From an uncultured Eubacteriales bacterium (GTDB lineage: Bacteria > Bacillota > Clostridia > Christensenellales > Borkfalkiaceae), in NCBI GenBank assembly GCA_900540805.1, contig UQHL01000035.1:1-20101 (forward strand): 20,101 nt of DNA. The letters run 5' to 3'. The position numbers and the translations under genes were made by a program. This document shows positions 5,535-13,266 of the stretch, one piece after another; position 1 is the stretch's first letter; each line of letters opens with the position of its first letter. Under the pieces are notes generated by a model. It was given only the letters and a program-made list of their open reading frames with translations. It did no database searches and was not told where the DNA came from.

Positions 5535-7718
5535 TTACGCAGCCTTTTGTCTTTCCTGAAGCTGAATACAAGACTTTGTCATGCCGGCGATCAGATAGCT
5601 TTTTTGTTGCGCCCATTCGTCCATACCGACGAGCTCTCCGGTATATTCCGGCATTTCCTCGATCCCGATTTCCGCAATCGACGTACGGAACGCAAAGAAG
5701 CCCGAATAACAGTCCGTCGGGAAACGGTCGGCATAGATTTTTCTATGCACCAGATAATAAATCCTATCTTCCCGCGCGCCGTCCAACGTCCCCTTTTCTA
5801 TCGTTACATGCTGACGCTTATAGCCGTATTTCCCGTACATGTATTCCCGGAACAGTCTCACCTTGGCCGCGAACCAATGCAAAAAATACATCGGCAAACA
5901 ATAATCCCCGCGTCGGAAACGATAATCCCCGTACGGATAGAAAAATTTATTATATACCCAATCGCAAAAGCTTTCTTCCAAGTGAAAGAACGGCACAGCC
6001 AGCCGGGATTTTTCGGATTTTTCTATCCGAACAACCGAGGCCAGATCCCTGGCGTCCGCGCCCCAGGTTTCAGGCCGCTGCTCGTCGCAAATGAACATGA
6101 TAAACGGGAATCCGTCTATCGTCGCCAAATGCCGGCAAAGCTTAATATACGCGTTCATCATGTCCGTGAGCGGGTTCGCGTTTTTCTCGTCCTTTTCGTA
6201 TCGCTTATTTTCAAGGGTATTCCCCCGCTCTTTTCCGACCTCCGTGATATCTATGATCCCGAACTCAAAAGCATTGTTATGCGCGGGATCGTTCGTTACC
6301 GTAAGTCCCAAACGGATATAATCGAAATCGAGGATATGCGAATACCGGCTATAAGCTTCCCGGGTTTCGGGGTTTCGGTTAAGGAAATCCGTATTCCAGA
6401 GCGGGAGATTGCCCTCGTCCAGCATGATATTATCCGTACGCACGGGATAGTTCGAAAAGATTAAAGACGATTGAACTAAATAAATGAAATATGCCCGGGC
6501 GTAGCTGTCCAGAACCTCGAAAAGATTTCTTTGATTTAAGCCGTCATTGTAAATCAAAGGATAATGATTATAGTCATATCCGAAGCAGGTGCATACGGAC
6601 GGAAATTTTTCAAAGCTTTCGGCTGCCGCCGCGACCCATTCCCGGGCCGTATAGAGATTGAATATTCTATGATTGTCTATCGCTATCCGAAGATCGTTCT
6701 CAAAATTAATCCACGGGAAATTTGGGAATTTCAGATCGTTATTAATAAGGGTTTCAAACGCTTTATCCCGAAACATATTCTGAATCGAAAGCACGGTGTC
6801 CGTCGCTTCCGTCGTCTTGCCGCTGCCTTGAGAGCCGACCAGCATTTGCGAGATCGGCTGCGACATGATAAAATCACAATTATCCAGCTCCATGACCCGA
6901 AGCCGGCGTTTGGCCGTATCAAAACGCTTCTTATTCAGTCGCCACAGAACCAACCCGACCCAAAACACAACGGGAATAAATTTTATCATCGGCCACAGAT
7001 CCCGGGCCATTTTATAAACCTGGAACCAGATATTCAACACGTCGAAGCTGGCCGCAAAATAGAAATACCAGGCCAAAAAATCCACGACTAAAGAAATCAG
7101 ATTAAAATTTATCAGCCAGATAAAAACCCAGATTTTTAGCCAAAAGACATTATCCTCAAGAAAGTTTCTTATATCGAGTATTCGCTCTTTCAACGGAAAA
7201 AGCGTATGCCGGGAAAAGCCTTTCCAATTTTTAACCGCTTTCGAGTCCTGCCCATAGTCGTTGTTGTGCCCGCCGACAGACTTTTTATAGACACAGATTA
7301 AAACGAGCACCAGGCAGGCCAACAGCGTGAGACACGGCACCAAAAGCGGCAGGAATAACGCCGCGTTTTCCCAAAAGCCTTTGAACAGATCGCCGTTGAT
7401 GAACATTTTCCAGAACGCTACAAATTTTATTTTCGCGCTGCTCCACTCCACCGGCAGCGGAACCGCGGGAACAGTCCCGCCGTTCCCGAACGTCGGAAGC
7501 TCTGTCACCGTGGGCGTTATCCCCTCTATCCCGTACGGCACGGTAAAAAAATACGCGACCGACACGCCCAGATCGCGGAAAGCAAGAATAAGACGCGGAA
7601 TCGCATTCGAGAACCGCGAGACGGTAAACCACAGACACAACAGCGTGACAAGTCCGCAAAGGATATGACCACCCTTTATATGTCCTTTGTATCTTAATCG
7701 TCGGTTTATTCGTACCAT
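5535..7718 (-). CDS. Zot/pI-like membrane-bound P-loop ATPase
   Basis: A 727-aa protein. Residues 19-37, about 119-143, 192-222 and 245-260 are hydrophobic membrane spans; a soluble ATPase follows. Walker A is GSQGSGKTT (295-303). Candidate acidic ATPase motifs are IIDITEVGKERGN (488-500) and FIMFICDEQRPETWGADARD (538-557), the second of which has the hydrophobic-D-E form and following arginines seen in Zot (PF05707) proteins. Zot/pI proteins of filamentous phages are inner-membrane ATPases that drive phage extrusion. Those are usually 350-450 aa, with the ATPase first and one C-terminal span; here the spans come first and the protein is much longer. It is the last gene of the leftward block and overlaps the preceding 129-aa membrane-protein gene by 13 bases. 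Another P-loop family (conjugative coupling-type ATPase) is the alternative. Confidence 0.75.
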   Translation of the reverse strand: MVRINRRLRYKGHIKGGHILCGLVTLLCLWFTVSRFSNAIPRLILAFRDLGVSVAYFFTVPYGIEGITPTVTELPTFGNGGTVPAVPLPVEWSSAKIKFVAFWKMFINGDLFKGFWENAALFLPLLVPCLTLLACLVLVLICVYKKSVGGHNNDYGQDSKAVKNWKGFSRHTLFPLKERILDIRNFLEDNVFWLKIWVFIWLINFNLISLVVDFLAWYFYFAASFDVLNIWFQVYKMARDLWPMIKFIPVVFWVGLVLWRLNKKRFDTAKRRLRVMELDNCDFIMSQPISQMLVGSQGSGKTTEATDTVLSIQNMFRDKAFETLINNDLKFPNFPWINFENDLRIAIDNHRIFNLYTAREWVAAAAESFEKFPSVCTCFGYDYNHYPLIYNDGLNQRNLFEVLDSYARAYFIYLVQSSLIFSNYPVRTDNIMLDEGNLPLWNTDFLNRNPETREAYSRYSHILDFDYIRLGLTVTNDPAHNNAFEFGIIDITEVGKERGNTLENKRYEKDEKNANPLTDMMNAYIKLCRHLATIDGFPFIMFICDEQRPETWGADARDLASVVRIEKSEKSRLAVPFFHLEESFCDWVYNKFFYPYGDYRFRRGDYCLPMYFLHWFAAKVRLFREYMYGKYGYKRQHVTIEKGTLDGAREDRIYYLVHRKIYADRFPTDCYSGFFAFRTSIAEIGIEEMPEYTGELVGMDEWAQQKSYLIAGMTKSCIQLQERQKAA

Positions 7719-8095
7719 ACCAAATATAATACCTCTCTCCCGTTATCGTAAAAAATCCGGTCTTTCGTCAGCAATAAAAATTTATAGGTTTCCGTATCCG
7801 TCTCCGTTATTGTCCGAAACAATAATATGCCGTCCTTATACTCGTAATTCTCAAACGTGCGCCGTTCCTCTTTGTCTTTGAACAGGATTTTATCCTCCGC
7901 GTAAAACCGTAACTGCACGTCGCCCGTCTCGTCGGCGTATAATCTTCCTTGTAGTTCCGACGTCGGAATTATTTCACTCGACTGCGTTTTCGCTATGTAT
8001 GCGATATATAAAATCAAAAGCACAATCAGGAGCAGTCCCGAGATCGTCGCTATATTGATCCATACCCGCTTTTTGTCTATACGTCTCTTTTCCAT
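7706..8095 (-). CDS. Single-span membrane protein coupled to the ATPase
   Basis: A 129-aa protein with a basic N-terminus (EKRRIDKKRV), one span at about residues 13-35 (NIATISGLLLIVLLILYIAYI) and an extracytoplasmic domain of roughly 90 residues rich in beta strands (DVQLRFYAEDKILF, YKDGILLFRTI). Its stop lies inside the start of the Zot-like gene (13-base overlap), so the two are co-translated and probably work together, much as small accessory proteins pair with pI in filamentous phages. The dispersed palindrome lies at codons just after the span and is read there as PTSEL. Ribosome site weak (GCGGGAATT). Function not recognised. Confidence 0.7.
   Translation of the reverse strand: MEKRRIDKKRVWINIATISGLLLIVLLILYIAYIAKTQSSEIIPTSELQGRLYADETGDVQLRFYAEDKILFKDKEERRTFENYEYKDGILLFRTITETDTETYKFLLLTKDRIFYDNGREVLYLVWYE
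7953..7970. repeat. Dispersed palindrome inside the 129-aa gene
   Basis: Perfect core TTCCGACGTCGGAA (7955-7968) within a near-palindrome. It is read in a different frame from the copies in the other genes, giving PTSEL instead of SDVGTE. Confidence 0.8.
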
Positions 8096-8130
8096 AATTC
8101 CCGCTTTTCTTCAAATCCTTAAAAAATTGT

Positions 8131-8159
8131 TTGACTTTTGATAACCGATAGAGTATAAT
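8131..8159 (+). promoter_or_regulatory. Rightward promoter inside the leftward block
   Basis: TTGACT (8131-8136) and TATAAT (8154-8159) with a 17-base spacer, close to consensus. It points against all neighbouring genes and leads straight into the small structured RNA. Confidence 0.85.
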
Positions 8160-8165
8160 AATATC

Positions 8166-8233
8166 AAAGAGTTGCTTTTATATCTCATTTATGAGACACT
8201 TGCCGAAAGGGCGCAGAAGCAGCTCTTTTTTTT
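8166..8233 (+). ncRNA. Putative small structured RNA, opposite to flanking genes
   Basis: From the predicted start about seven bases after TATAAT runs a compact element of roughly 66 bases. An outer 10-bp stem AGAGTTGCTT / AAGCAGCTCT (one G-U pair) encloses two hairpins, TCTCA-TTTA-TGAGA and GCC-GAAAG-GGC, and ends in eight T residues, making the outer stem a terminator. No ribosome site or convincing frame is present; a 22-codon frame from an internal ATG lacks a Shine-Dalgarno. It lies in the 139-base gap between the 151-aa and 129-aa genes, on the opposite strand, so it is also antisense to the leader of the ATPase operon. I match it to no known riboswitch class. A copy-number or antisense regulator is plausible but is inference. 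Confidence 0.7.
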
Positions 8234-8234
8234 G

Positions 8235-8690
8235 TTACTCTTTTTTATCGTCTTTATGATTATTTTTCTCATAACGTTGTTTTAATTCTTCCGGCATATC
8301 TAAATCTTTATCATGCGGAACAAATAAATATTTCGGGTGTTTTCTCGGACTTTTCAAATACATAGGTTCAGGATCATTTTTATCCGGATTAGGTTCGATT
8401 TTTTCAAAGCCTTTCCCCGCCGTGTGCGTAGCTTCTCTATGCACATATCCGTCCACAGTTTTTTTCTTTTCGTCCAAAGCAATATCTTCGTCAATAACAA
8501 GTGTAGTACGATTTTTACTTATCCTCAACCTTGCCCAAAACGGGAACTTTTTCGGAAATTCCCTTTTACCTTTCACAGCCGGCTCCACATTCGGAGACGG
8601 CTTTTGTTTTGCTTTCACGGCATAGCTTTTACGGATAGCCTTTTTCTGCGCGTCCGATTTACAATGAAATTTCGGCTGTTTCTTCGGCAT
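8235..8690 (-). CDS. Unknown basic soluble protein
   Basis: A 151-aa protein beginning MPKKQPKFHCKSDAQKK, strongly basic in its first 55 residues (AIRKSYAVKAKQKPS, KREFPKKFP), with a short strand region (RLRISKNRTTLVIDEDIAL) and a charged, Pro/Lys/Asp-rich tail (PEELKQRYEKNNHKDDKKE). The start at 8690 has GAGGT 5 bases upstream; an upstream in-frame ATG at 8720 lies inside the previous gene. No signal or membrane span. A nucleic-acid-binding role fits the charge but is not shown. It follows the 172-aa gene by 7 bases, so the two are coupled. Confidence 0.65.
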   Translation of the reverse strand: MPKKQPKFHCKSDAQKKAIRKSYAVKAKQKPSPNVEPAVKGKREFPKKFPFWARLRISKNRTTLVIDEDIALDEKKKTVDGYVHREATHTAGKGFEKIEPNPDKNDPEPMYLKSPRKHPKYLFVPHDKDLDMPEELKQRYEKNNHKDDKKE

Positions 8691-8697
8691 AATAACC

Positions 8698-9216
8698 TCA
8701 ATCCATATCTTTTGTTTCAACTTTGGACTCTACCACAATATTGCTTTTCCAATATTTCGGTATTCGTCTCGTTTTCGGCTTCGGTCGCTGTTCGGGTTTT
8801 TTGTCCTTATATTTCTCATATACGGATTTGATTTCCTCGTCCTGCGCCCGGTACCCTTCGCCTTTCCATGTAAACACGTCCCTGCACCCGTTTTCCAAAT
8901 ACTTATGATTTTCCCAATCCGTCTCATCGGCGGAAAGGATATATCCTTTCGCAAGCGTCCAGAGCCTGAAACGCGGATAATTTTCGGTTATGAAGCGGTT
9001 TTGCTTACGGTCGATAAATTCCTCGAGGTTTATTCCCGTCACGTCCAGGTGCACCTGAACAAGCGTTTTTCCCGAGTATTCATACCCGAGTACGGCGTAA
9101 TACCTTTTATCTTTCGAGAGAAAATCAAAAGCGTTATGTAAAATACATAGCTCCAAGCCGAGCTTGTCGCGGTCTATCCCGGCGGGAACGCTTAAAAACA
9201 AATAATATCTCTCCAT
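8698..9216 (-). CDS. Unknown soluble protein
   Basis: A 172-aa protein, not recognised, beginning MERYYLFLSVPAGIDRDK. It has alternating strands and helices for the first 100 residues (YYLFLSVPAG, LVQVHLDVTGINLEEF), followed by a basic Pro-rich linker (KKPEQRPKPKTRRIPKYWK). No signal peptide or membrane span, unlike its neighbours on the right. GGGAGGAAG precedes the start. It sits between the large secreted protein and the basic protein. An adaptor between membrane proteins and DNA would fit the basic tail, but this is a guess. Confidence 0.65.
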   Translation of the reverse strand: MERYYLFLSVPAGIDRDKLGLELCILHNAFDFLSKDKRYYAVLGYEYSGKTLVQVHLDVTGINLEEFIDRKQNRFITENYPRFRLWTLAKGYILSADETDWENHKYLENGCRDVFTWKGEGYRAQDEEIKSVYEKYKDKKPEQRPKPKTRRIPKYWKSNIVVESKVETKDMD

Positions 9217-9228
9217 AGCTTCCTCCCG

Positions 9229-11181
9229 TTATTTCTTCTTTTTATTATTAATCGCATTTCCTATCGCCTTAAACGGCGCAGAGATAATCCACCACAGTGC
9301 CTTGAATATCGCTTTTATTACCGTCCAGACGATCGGGAAAAACAACGTTAAGAGCCAGGCGACAAATATAAGCCCTGCAATCCCTAAAATTGCCATTCCG
9401 ATTTTTTTCAAGAGCGACAACCAATCCTCTTGCGTATCAATCGGCGGATCGACCGCATTCCAGATATCAATCGGGTTCATAGCCACGGGAATAATCGTTT
9501 CCGTTTCGTCTTTTACAAATTTCAGATGGATCATTGTAAAATCCAGAAATACGGTTTGTTGCGCCACATACCCGTCCTCATTCGTAAAACTCGAATTTTC
9601 CAATGAATCGAAATACGCCGGCGAAGAATAATAATCCGTTTGCGCAAACCGAAACACAAAGAGATGTTCGCCCGCCTCCTGCGAAGCCGTAAAGGCTGCG
9701 GAAAATTCGTCGTAATCGTCCTCGTTTAACAGCAGATTCTTACAGTCCGCCGCTTTGTTGCCCGTAAACTTTTCCGGCGTTATTTCTTCTATCGGCGAAT
9801 ACTTAACCCCGTCCCCGAAAATCACTTTCTTTCCGCAAATATAATCCACAAACGCTTCCCAGCCGCTATGCGTATCGTCGTAACTCAACAAATTAAATTC
9901 GTCGTTTGCGTCGAAGTCACGAACGATCAGACCGCGCTTTGCTTCGGGATTTTCTAAAAGCTTTATCCGTTCCGTATCGATACCCTCCGCAAACAATTCG
10001 CTTGAATATCTACCCAAAATATCCGCCTCTTTCCCGTATGCAGAAGCATAGCTTCTCGCCCAAGTCTCTACCTGATACCGGGAAAGCTGATACTCCGAAT
10101 GATCGATTCCATTCGTCGAGAATAGCCAGGATATTTCAGGCGTATAAGTCGCTCCGCTGCTGATGGCAGGACCGTTTAACCCATAGCCTTGATTATTATA
10201 AGTCCGGAAGAACGCGGACAGCGGCGGCGTTGTCGTCTTTTCATGCCACAGCACCGACCATTTCAAAGCCTCGTTTTTCTCACCGATATTTACCCCGACA
10301 TAATCGCTTAAGGCCGCGTATGCGCCGGCGTCCTCCGTTACGAAAATCGGAGACGTCACATACTCATACCACTGCGCGCGTATGCCTTGCAAATTGCCGT
10401 AATCCGTTATGTACTCGTCGGGAACGCTGAAATATACCGTGTTGACCTCATGCCGGGTATGATCCTTATACTCGCTTTCCATGCGGTAATTCGTATGAGA
10501 GACGTTTGCCTCATAAACTTCCGCTTTTTTCCATTCGCACTCGAGCGTTGATTTCGTCGCGCTTTCTTCGCTATACCCTTTCGCATAGCCCGTATATCTG
10601 TACTCCTTCCCGACCGTGCTTTTTTCCGCTGCAGACGCGCCCAGCTCGTACAGCAACAAATTTGACACGTCATAGCGTCTATAACCGTATTTTTCCTCAT
10701 ACGCTTTCGCGTTCGCGTAAATTTCCTCGACGTGCTCCACACGGAATTTATAAATCAGTTTATCGTATTTTTCCGTCGTATGGCCGCAGAGCTTAAGCGA
10801 AAGAAGCTTGTATTCGGCGGGCTTGCCGTCGTCGCCGTATTTCGTGGCGATATTGATCTGATGTGCGCCGGCGCGGAGGGAAAACTCTTTTTGCGAGGGA
10901 TTATATACATACAGATACAAAGCATAGTTACCGTTTTTCCAGACATTCGGCGTATAACAGTACTCCACAAAGGAAGCAATAGCCGGGTTTCCCGCCGCGT
11001 CGATCGGATATAACGATAAATCTACGTCGTTCAGATCGTCCTCGACTTTCGTATAATCGTATTCGTTTTCCGTCTCCGCAAAAACAGGAACAGCGGGAAC
11101 GGAGTACCCCGTTACCGCTATGATTACGGCCGATATCAGGACCGCGATTATTCGTGCTATCATCTGCATATATCTGTTCAT
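9229..11181 (-). CDS. Large secreted protein with C-terminal membrane anchor
   Basis: A 650-aa protein with an N-terminal signal peptide (residues 1-35, probable cleavage after PVFA), a long extracytoplasmic region of about 550 residues rich in Tyr, Glu and Asp, then a strong span at about 600-620 (MAILGIAGLIFVAWLLTLFF) followed by amphipathic helices with aromatic residues (ALWWIISAPFKAIGNAI) and a KKKK end. No catalytic motif or known domain is recognised. A signal peptide plus a C-terminal anchor is the topology of filamentous-phage adsorption proteins (pIII), which are membrane-inserted before release, and the gene sits within a Zot-type cluster. A surface-displayed adhesin not in a virion is the alternative. 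It starts 3 bases after the preceding gene's stop with a weak GGGGT site, so it probably depends on translational coupling. Confidence 0.7.
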   Translation of the reverse strand: MNRYMQMIARIIAVLISAVIIAVTGYSVPAVPVFAETENEYDYTKVEDDLNDVDLSLYPIDAAGNPAIASFVEYCYTPNVWKNGNYALYLYVYNPSQKEFSLRAGAHQINIATKYGDDGKPAEYKLLSLKLCGHTTEKYDKLIYKFRVEHVEEIYANAKAYEEKYGYRRYDVSNLLLYELGASAAEKSTVGKEYRYTGYAKGYSEESATKSTLECEWKKAEVYEANVSHTNYRMESEYKDHTRHEVNTVYFSVPDEYITDYGNLQGIRAQWYEYVTSPIFVTEDAGAYAALSDYVGVNIGEKNEALKWSVLWHEKTTTPPLSAFFRTYNNQGYGLNGPAISSGATYTPEISWLFSTNGIDHSEYQLSRYQVETWARSYASAYGKEADILGRYSSELFAEGIDTERIKLLENPEAKRGLIVRDFDANDEFNLLSYDDTHSGWEAFVDYICGKKVIFGDGVKYSPIEEITPEKFTGNKAADCKNLLLNEDDYDEFSAAFTASQEAGEHLFVFRFAQTDYYSSPAYFDSLENSSFTNEDGYVAQQTVFLDFTMIHLKFVKDETETIIPVAMNPIDIWNAVDPPIDTQEDWLSLLKKIGMAILGIAGLIFVAWLLTLFFPIVWTVIKAIFKALWWIISAPFKAIGNAINNKKKK

Positions 11182-11184
11182 TTC

Positions 11185-11769
11185 TTACCCCGCTATTATA
11201 AGCGTTTCCGGAAGCGTCACGCCCGTTACTTTTACATACGGCTGAAAGCCGAGCTTCATTGTCGTTTTCCCGATCGTGATTTCCATTCTGAATACTTCTT
11301 CCGGTAATTTCATCGGTCCCGTGATTTTCTGCCCCGCAAAACGTTTTTCTAAAATCGTCTGAAATCCTATTGTCTTAAGCGTAAATGCGTTAGCCGTTTT
11401 TTCGATATCGAAATACTCCGTAAAATCATTCATGCCCTTTTGGCTTACGATATTTTCATACCAGCTTATTTTTTCTTCTCCGATCATGATTTCAAAATCT
11501 TTTTCTTTCGTGCCGGAAGCATAAATTTTTACGGTATAGTCCGGCGTTTTATCCGAAAGCGTATTTATCTTAAACGTCGAATCCGGCTCAACTTTCAAAT
11601 CCGTACAATCCCTGACAAGTTGTCGGCCGGCATATTCTACCGTAAACGTCTTGACATCGCTCGTAAACCAATTCGTGAGATACCCGATCCCGCCAATCCC
11701 GCCGATTAGTACGATCAGCACGGCGAGAATAACCCATATTTTATTTGTTTTTTTCTTGTATTTCGACAT
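11185..11769 (-). CDS. Single-span membrane protein with extracytoplasmic domain
   Basis: A 194-aa protein with a basic start (SKYKKKTNK), a span at about residues 11-30 (IWVILAVLIVLIGGIGGIGY) and about 160 residues outside, mostly beta strands. Its last residues (VKVTGVTLPETLIIAG) resemble the ends of the Ig-like lipoprotein and the 340-aa protein in this block (V-T-[GD]-V then hydrophobic tail). AGGAGG precedes the start, with a 12-base spacer. No catalytic motif. Probably a structural or surface-assembly protein, from topology and context. Confidence 0.65.
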   Translation of the reverse strand: MSKYKKKTNKIWVILAVLIVLIGGIGGIGYLTNWFTSDVKTFTVEYAGRQLVRDCTDLKVEPDSTFKINTLSDKTPDYTVKIYASGTKEKDFEIMIGEEKISWYENIVSQKGMNDFTEYFDIEKTANAFTLKTIGFQTILEKRFAGQKITGPMKLPEEVFRMEITIGKTTMKLGFQPYVKVTGVTLPETLIIAG

Positions 11770-11792
11770 TCCTGCCGTGCCTCCTGATTTTT

Positions 11793-12848
11793 TTAGATTT
11801 TCAAAGCCCCGTCCAAGCTTACACCCGTTACACTCGATGTAATCTGAAGATTAAAACCTGCAGACGTTGAAAGTATTCCCGGAAGTTTTACTGAAACCAC
11901 AAAATAAGGACTTGCTTCTAAAGACGATAAATAACGTAAAAATTTATCATAATAAATTATATTGCGACCGCTCGTTCTAAACGAAGAATAATAGGTCTCT
12001 ATTTTGCGGTTTGCTTCAAGAGTAAACGTTGCGCCCGTAACATTCAGAGAAATAAATTCAGAAACCACACTATTCAAATCGAGTTCATGTATATTATCCT
12101 GCGTTGACGTAGTTACACCGTCTCCGTTTGTCGTTTGGGTCTCGTCGCATACCATTACTTTAGGTGCCTTGCACGAAATTTCAAGCTGTTGATAATACAT
12201 TTCCGACACCGAATGAAACGCATTATCTAATTTCACTGTTACGCTTCCCGTACGGTTAACGCCTATTTCACGATACTTGACAAAATCGTCTGTTGTCCGT
12301 TCAGGTAAATCCGTTTCTATCGTCATACTCGTCGGAATCCCGACGAACGTCACCATGCAATTAGCCTGATACCCGCCGTCACGCGTCGTGACCGTGATAA
12401 CAATCGTATCGTCTCCGAACGGCTGTTTGCATTGCACCGTCGCCGTTGTGCTTCCGTCCGTTTCCGGCGTGCAGGTCAGATACTGCGTTATATCGCTTTC
12501 TTTCAAGGCCGCGTCGTCGGACCAATTCACCGACCAATCCACCGACTTATCCGGCGCGTCCGCCGGCTCTACCGTCGCAACAAGCGTTACCGTCACGCCC
12601 GTTTCGTTCGCCGCTGCGAGCGTATCCGACGTAAATGCCATTTTTGCGGGCATAGCATAAATCCCGCCGTTTTCGACCGCATTTTCGATTTCAGGTTTTT
12701 CCGGAGTTTCAGTTCCGACGTCGGAACTGCCGACGTCCGCCGAATTATTCCCTATGTCTGCAATGTCGCTGAATTTACAGCCCGACAGACACGCCGACGC
12801 TACAAGCATAACGCTCAATACCATACCGAGGATTTTTCTGTTTTTCAT
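11793..12848 (-). CDS. Ig-like (Big_2-type) surface lipoprotein
   Basis: A 351-aa protein with a lipoprotein signal peptide and LSGC lipobox (cysteine 24), a Ser/Asp linker (NNSADVGSSDVGTETPE, residues 34-50) and a bacterial Ig-like domain at about 65-168 (ATVEPADAPDKSVDWSV, then VQCKQPFGDDTIVITVT). The linker contains the dispersed palindrome. The C-terminal half is unrecognised and ends SSVTGVSLDGALKI. The Ig-like domain is plainly related to that of the 340-aa protein at 18639-19661, so the two arose by duplication but use different anchors. AGGAG precedes the ATG, and the start overlaps the 77-aa gene by 4 bases (ATGA). A role in cell-surface or virion contact is inference. Confidence 0.78.
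   Translation of the reverse strand: MKNRKILGMVLSVMLVASACLSGCKFSDIADIGNNSADVGSSDVGTETPEKPEIENAVENGGIYAMPAKMAFTSDTLAAANETGVTVTLVATVEPADAPDKSVDWSVNWSDDAALKESDITQYLTCTPETDGSTTATVQCKQPFGDDTIVITVTTRDGGYQANCMVTFVGIPTSMTIETDLPERTTDDFVKYREIGVNRTGSVTVKLDNAFHSVSEMYYQQLEISCKAPKVMVCDETQTTNGDGVTTSTQDNIHELDLNSVVSEFISLNVTGATFTLEANRKIETYYSSFRTSGRNIIYYDKFLRYLSSLEASPYFVVSVKLPGILSTSAGFNLQITSSVTGVSLDGALKI
12710..12729. repeat. Dispersed palindrome, perfect 20-base copy
   Basis: CAGTTCCGACGTCGGAACTG is a perfect 20-base palindrome inside the linker of the Ig-like lipoprotein, read as SSDVGTE. An extra GACGTC lies 9-14 bases away (SADVG), so the linker holds two tandem units. Confidence 0.85.
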
Positions 12849-13078
12849 TTCTTTTTTCTCCTATTGTTCTTTTTTATCTGCTTCGCTTCGTCGAACATCT
12901 GATCATAGATTGCTTTTTCATATACCCGATGTTCTTTCATCGCCGCGCCATAGGTTTTCTTGTCCCCGTTCTGCGCTGCACGGGTAAGCTTCCATTCCGT
13001 ACGTTCATAGCCTTGTTTCAGCTCATTTCGCGTTTTTGTTTGCGATAATTTCTTTATCTTCGATTTGAATAATCCCAT
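12845..13078 (-). CDS. Unknown basic 77-aa protein
   Basis: A 77-aa, strongly basic helical protein (MGLFKSKIKKLSQTKTRNEL ... KQIKKNNRRKKK) with no signal or membrane span. GAGGTG stands 5 bases before the ATG. It lies between the 52-aa membrane protein and the Ig-like lipoprotein, overlapping the latter by 4 bases. Its charge suits binding of nucleic acid or acidic lipid. Not recognised. Confidence 0.7.
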   Translation of the reverse strand: MGLFKSKIKKLSQTKTRNELKQGYERTEWKLTRAAQNGDKKTYGAAMKEHRVYEKAIYDQMFDEAKQIKKNNRRKKK

Positions 13079-13106
13079 GTTTTCACCTCTATTCTTTTTA
13101 AGCCGC

Positions 13107-13265
13107 TCAAACGTCTGTTTTACCGATATCGTCCCGGGGGTCCGTTTGAGTGTGTTTTTCGAGACGTTCGAGACGCTTCTCCAATCGACAAGCGTATTCC
13201 GCTAAACTCCCGACTGCAAAGGAAAGAAACCCGACACAAATCAAAAGAAATATTGTTGTAGGCAT
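13107..13265 (-). CDS. 52-aa single-span membrane protein
   Basis: ATG at 13265 opens a 52-aa frame with a GAGGAAGGT site 8 bases upstream, placed inside the end of the rep gene. Residues 4-22 form a hydrophobic span (TIFLLICVGFLSFAVGSLA) followed by a charged heptad-like helix (CRLEKRLERLEKHT) and an acidic tail. It has the size and span-plus-basic-helix layout of filamentous-phage coat proteins but lacks a separate signal peptide, and short coiled-coil membrane accessory proteins look similar. The frame itself is well supported; a coat role is speculative. Confidence 0.65.
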   Translation of the reverse strand: MPTTIFLLICVGFLSFAVGSLAEYACRLEKRLERLEKHTQTDPRDDIGKTDV

Positions 13266-13266
13266 T

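Noticed and set aside
5547..6464. Long rightward frame (305 codons) opposite the Zot-like ATPase gene
   Set aside because: Mirror frame of a well-supported gene; no ribosome site, promoter or protein-like domain.
8190..8260. 22-codon rightward frame starting inside the small RNA
   Set aside because: No Shine-Dalgarno, and the frame runs through the terminator stem and T-run.
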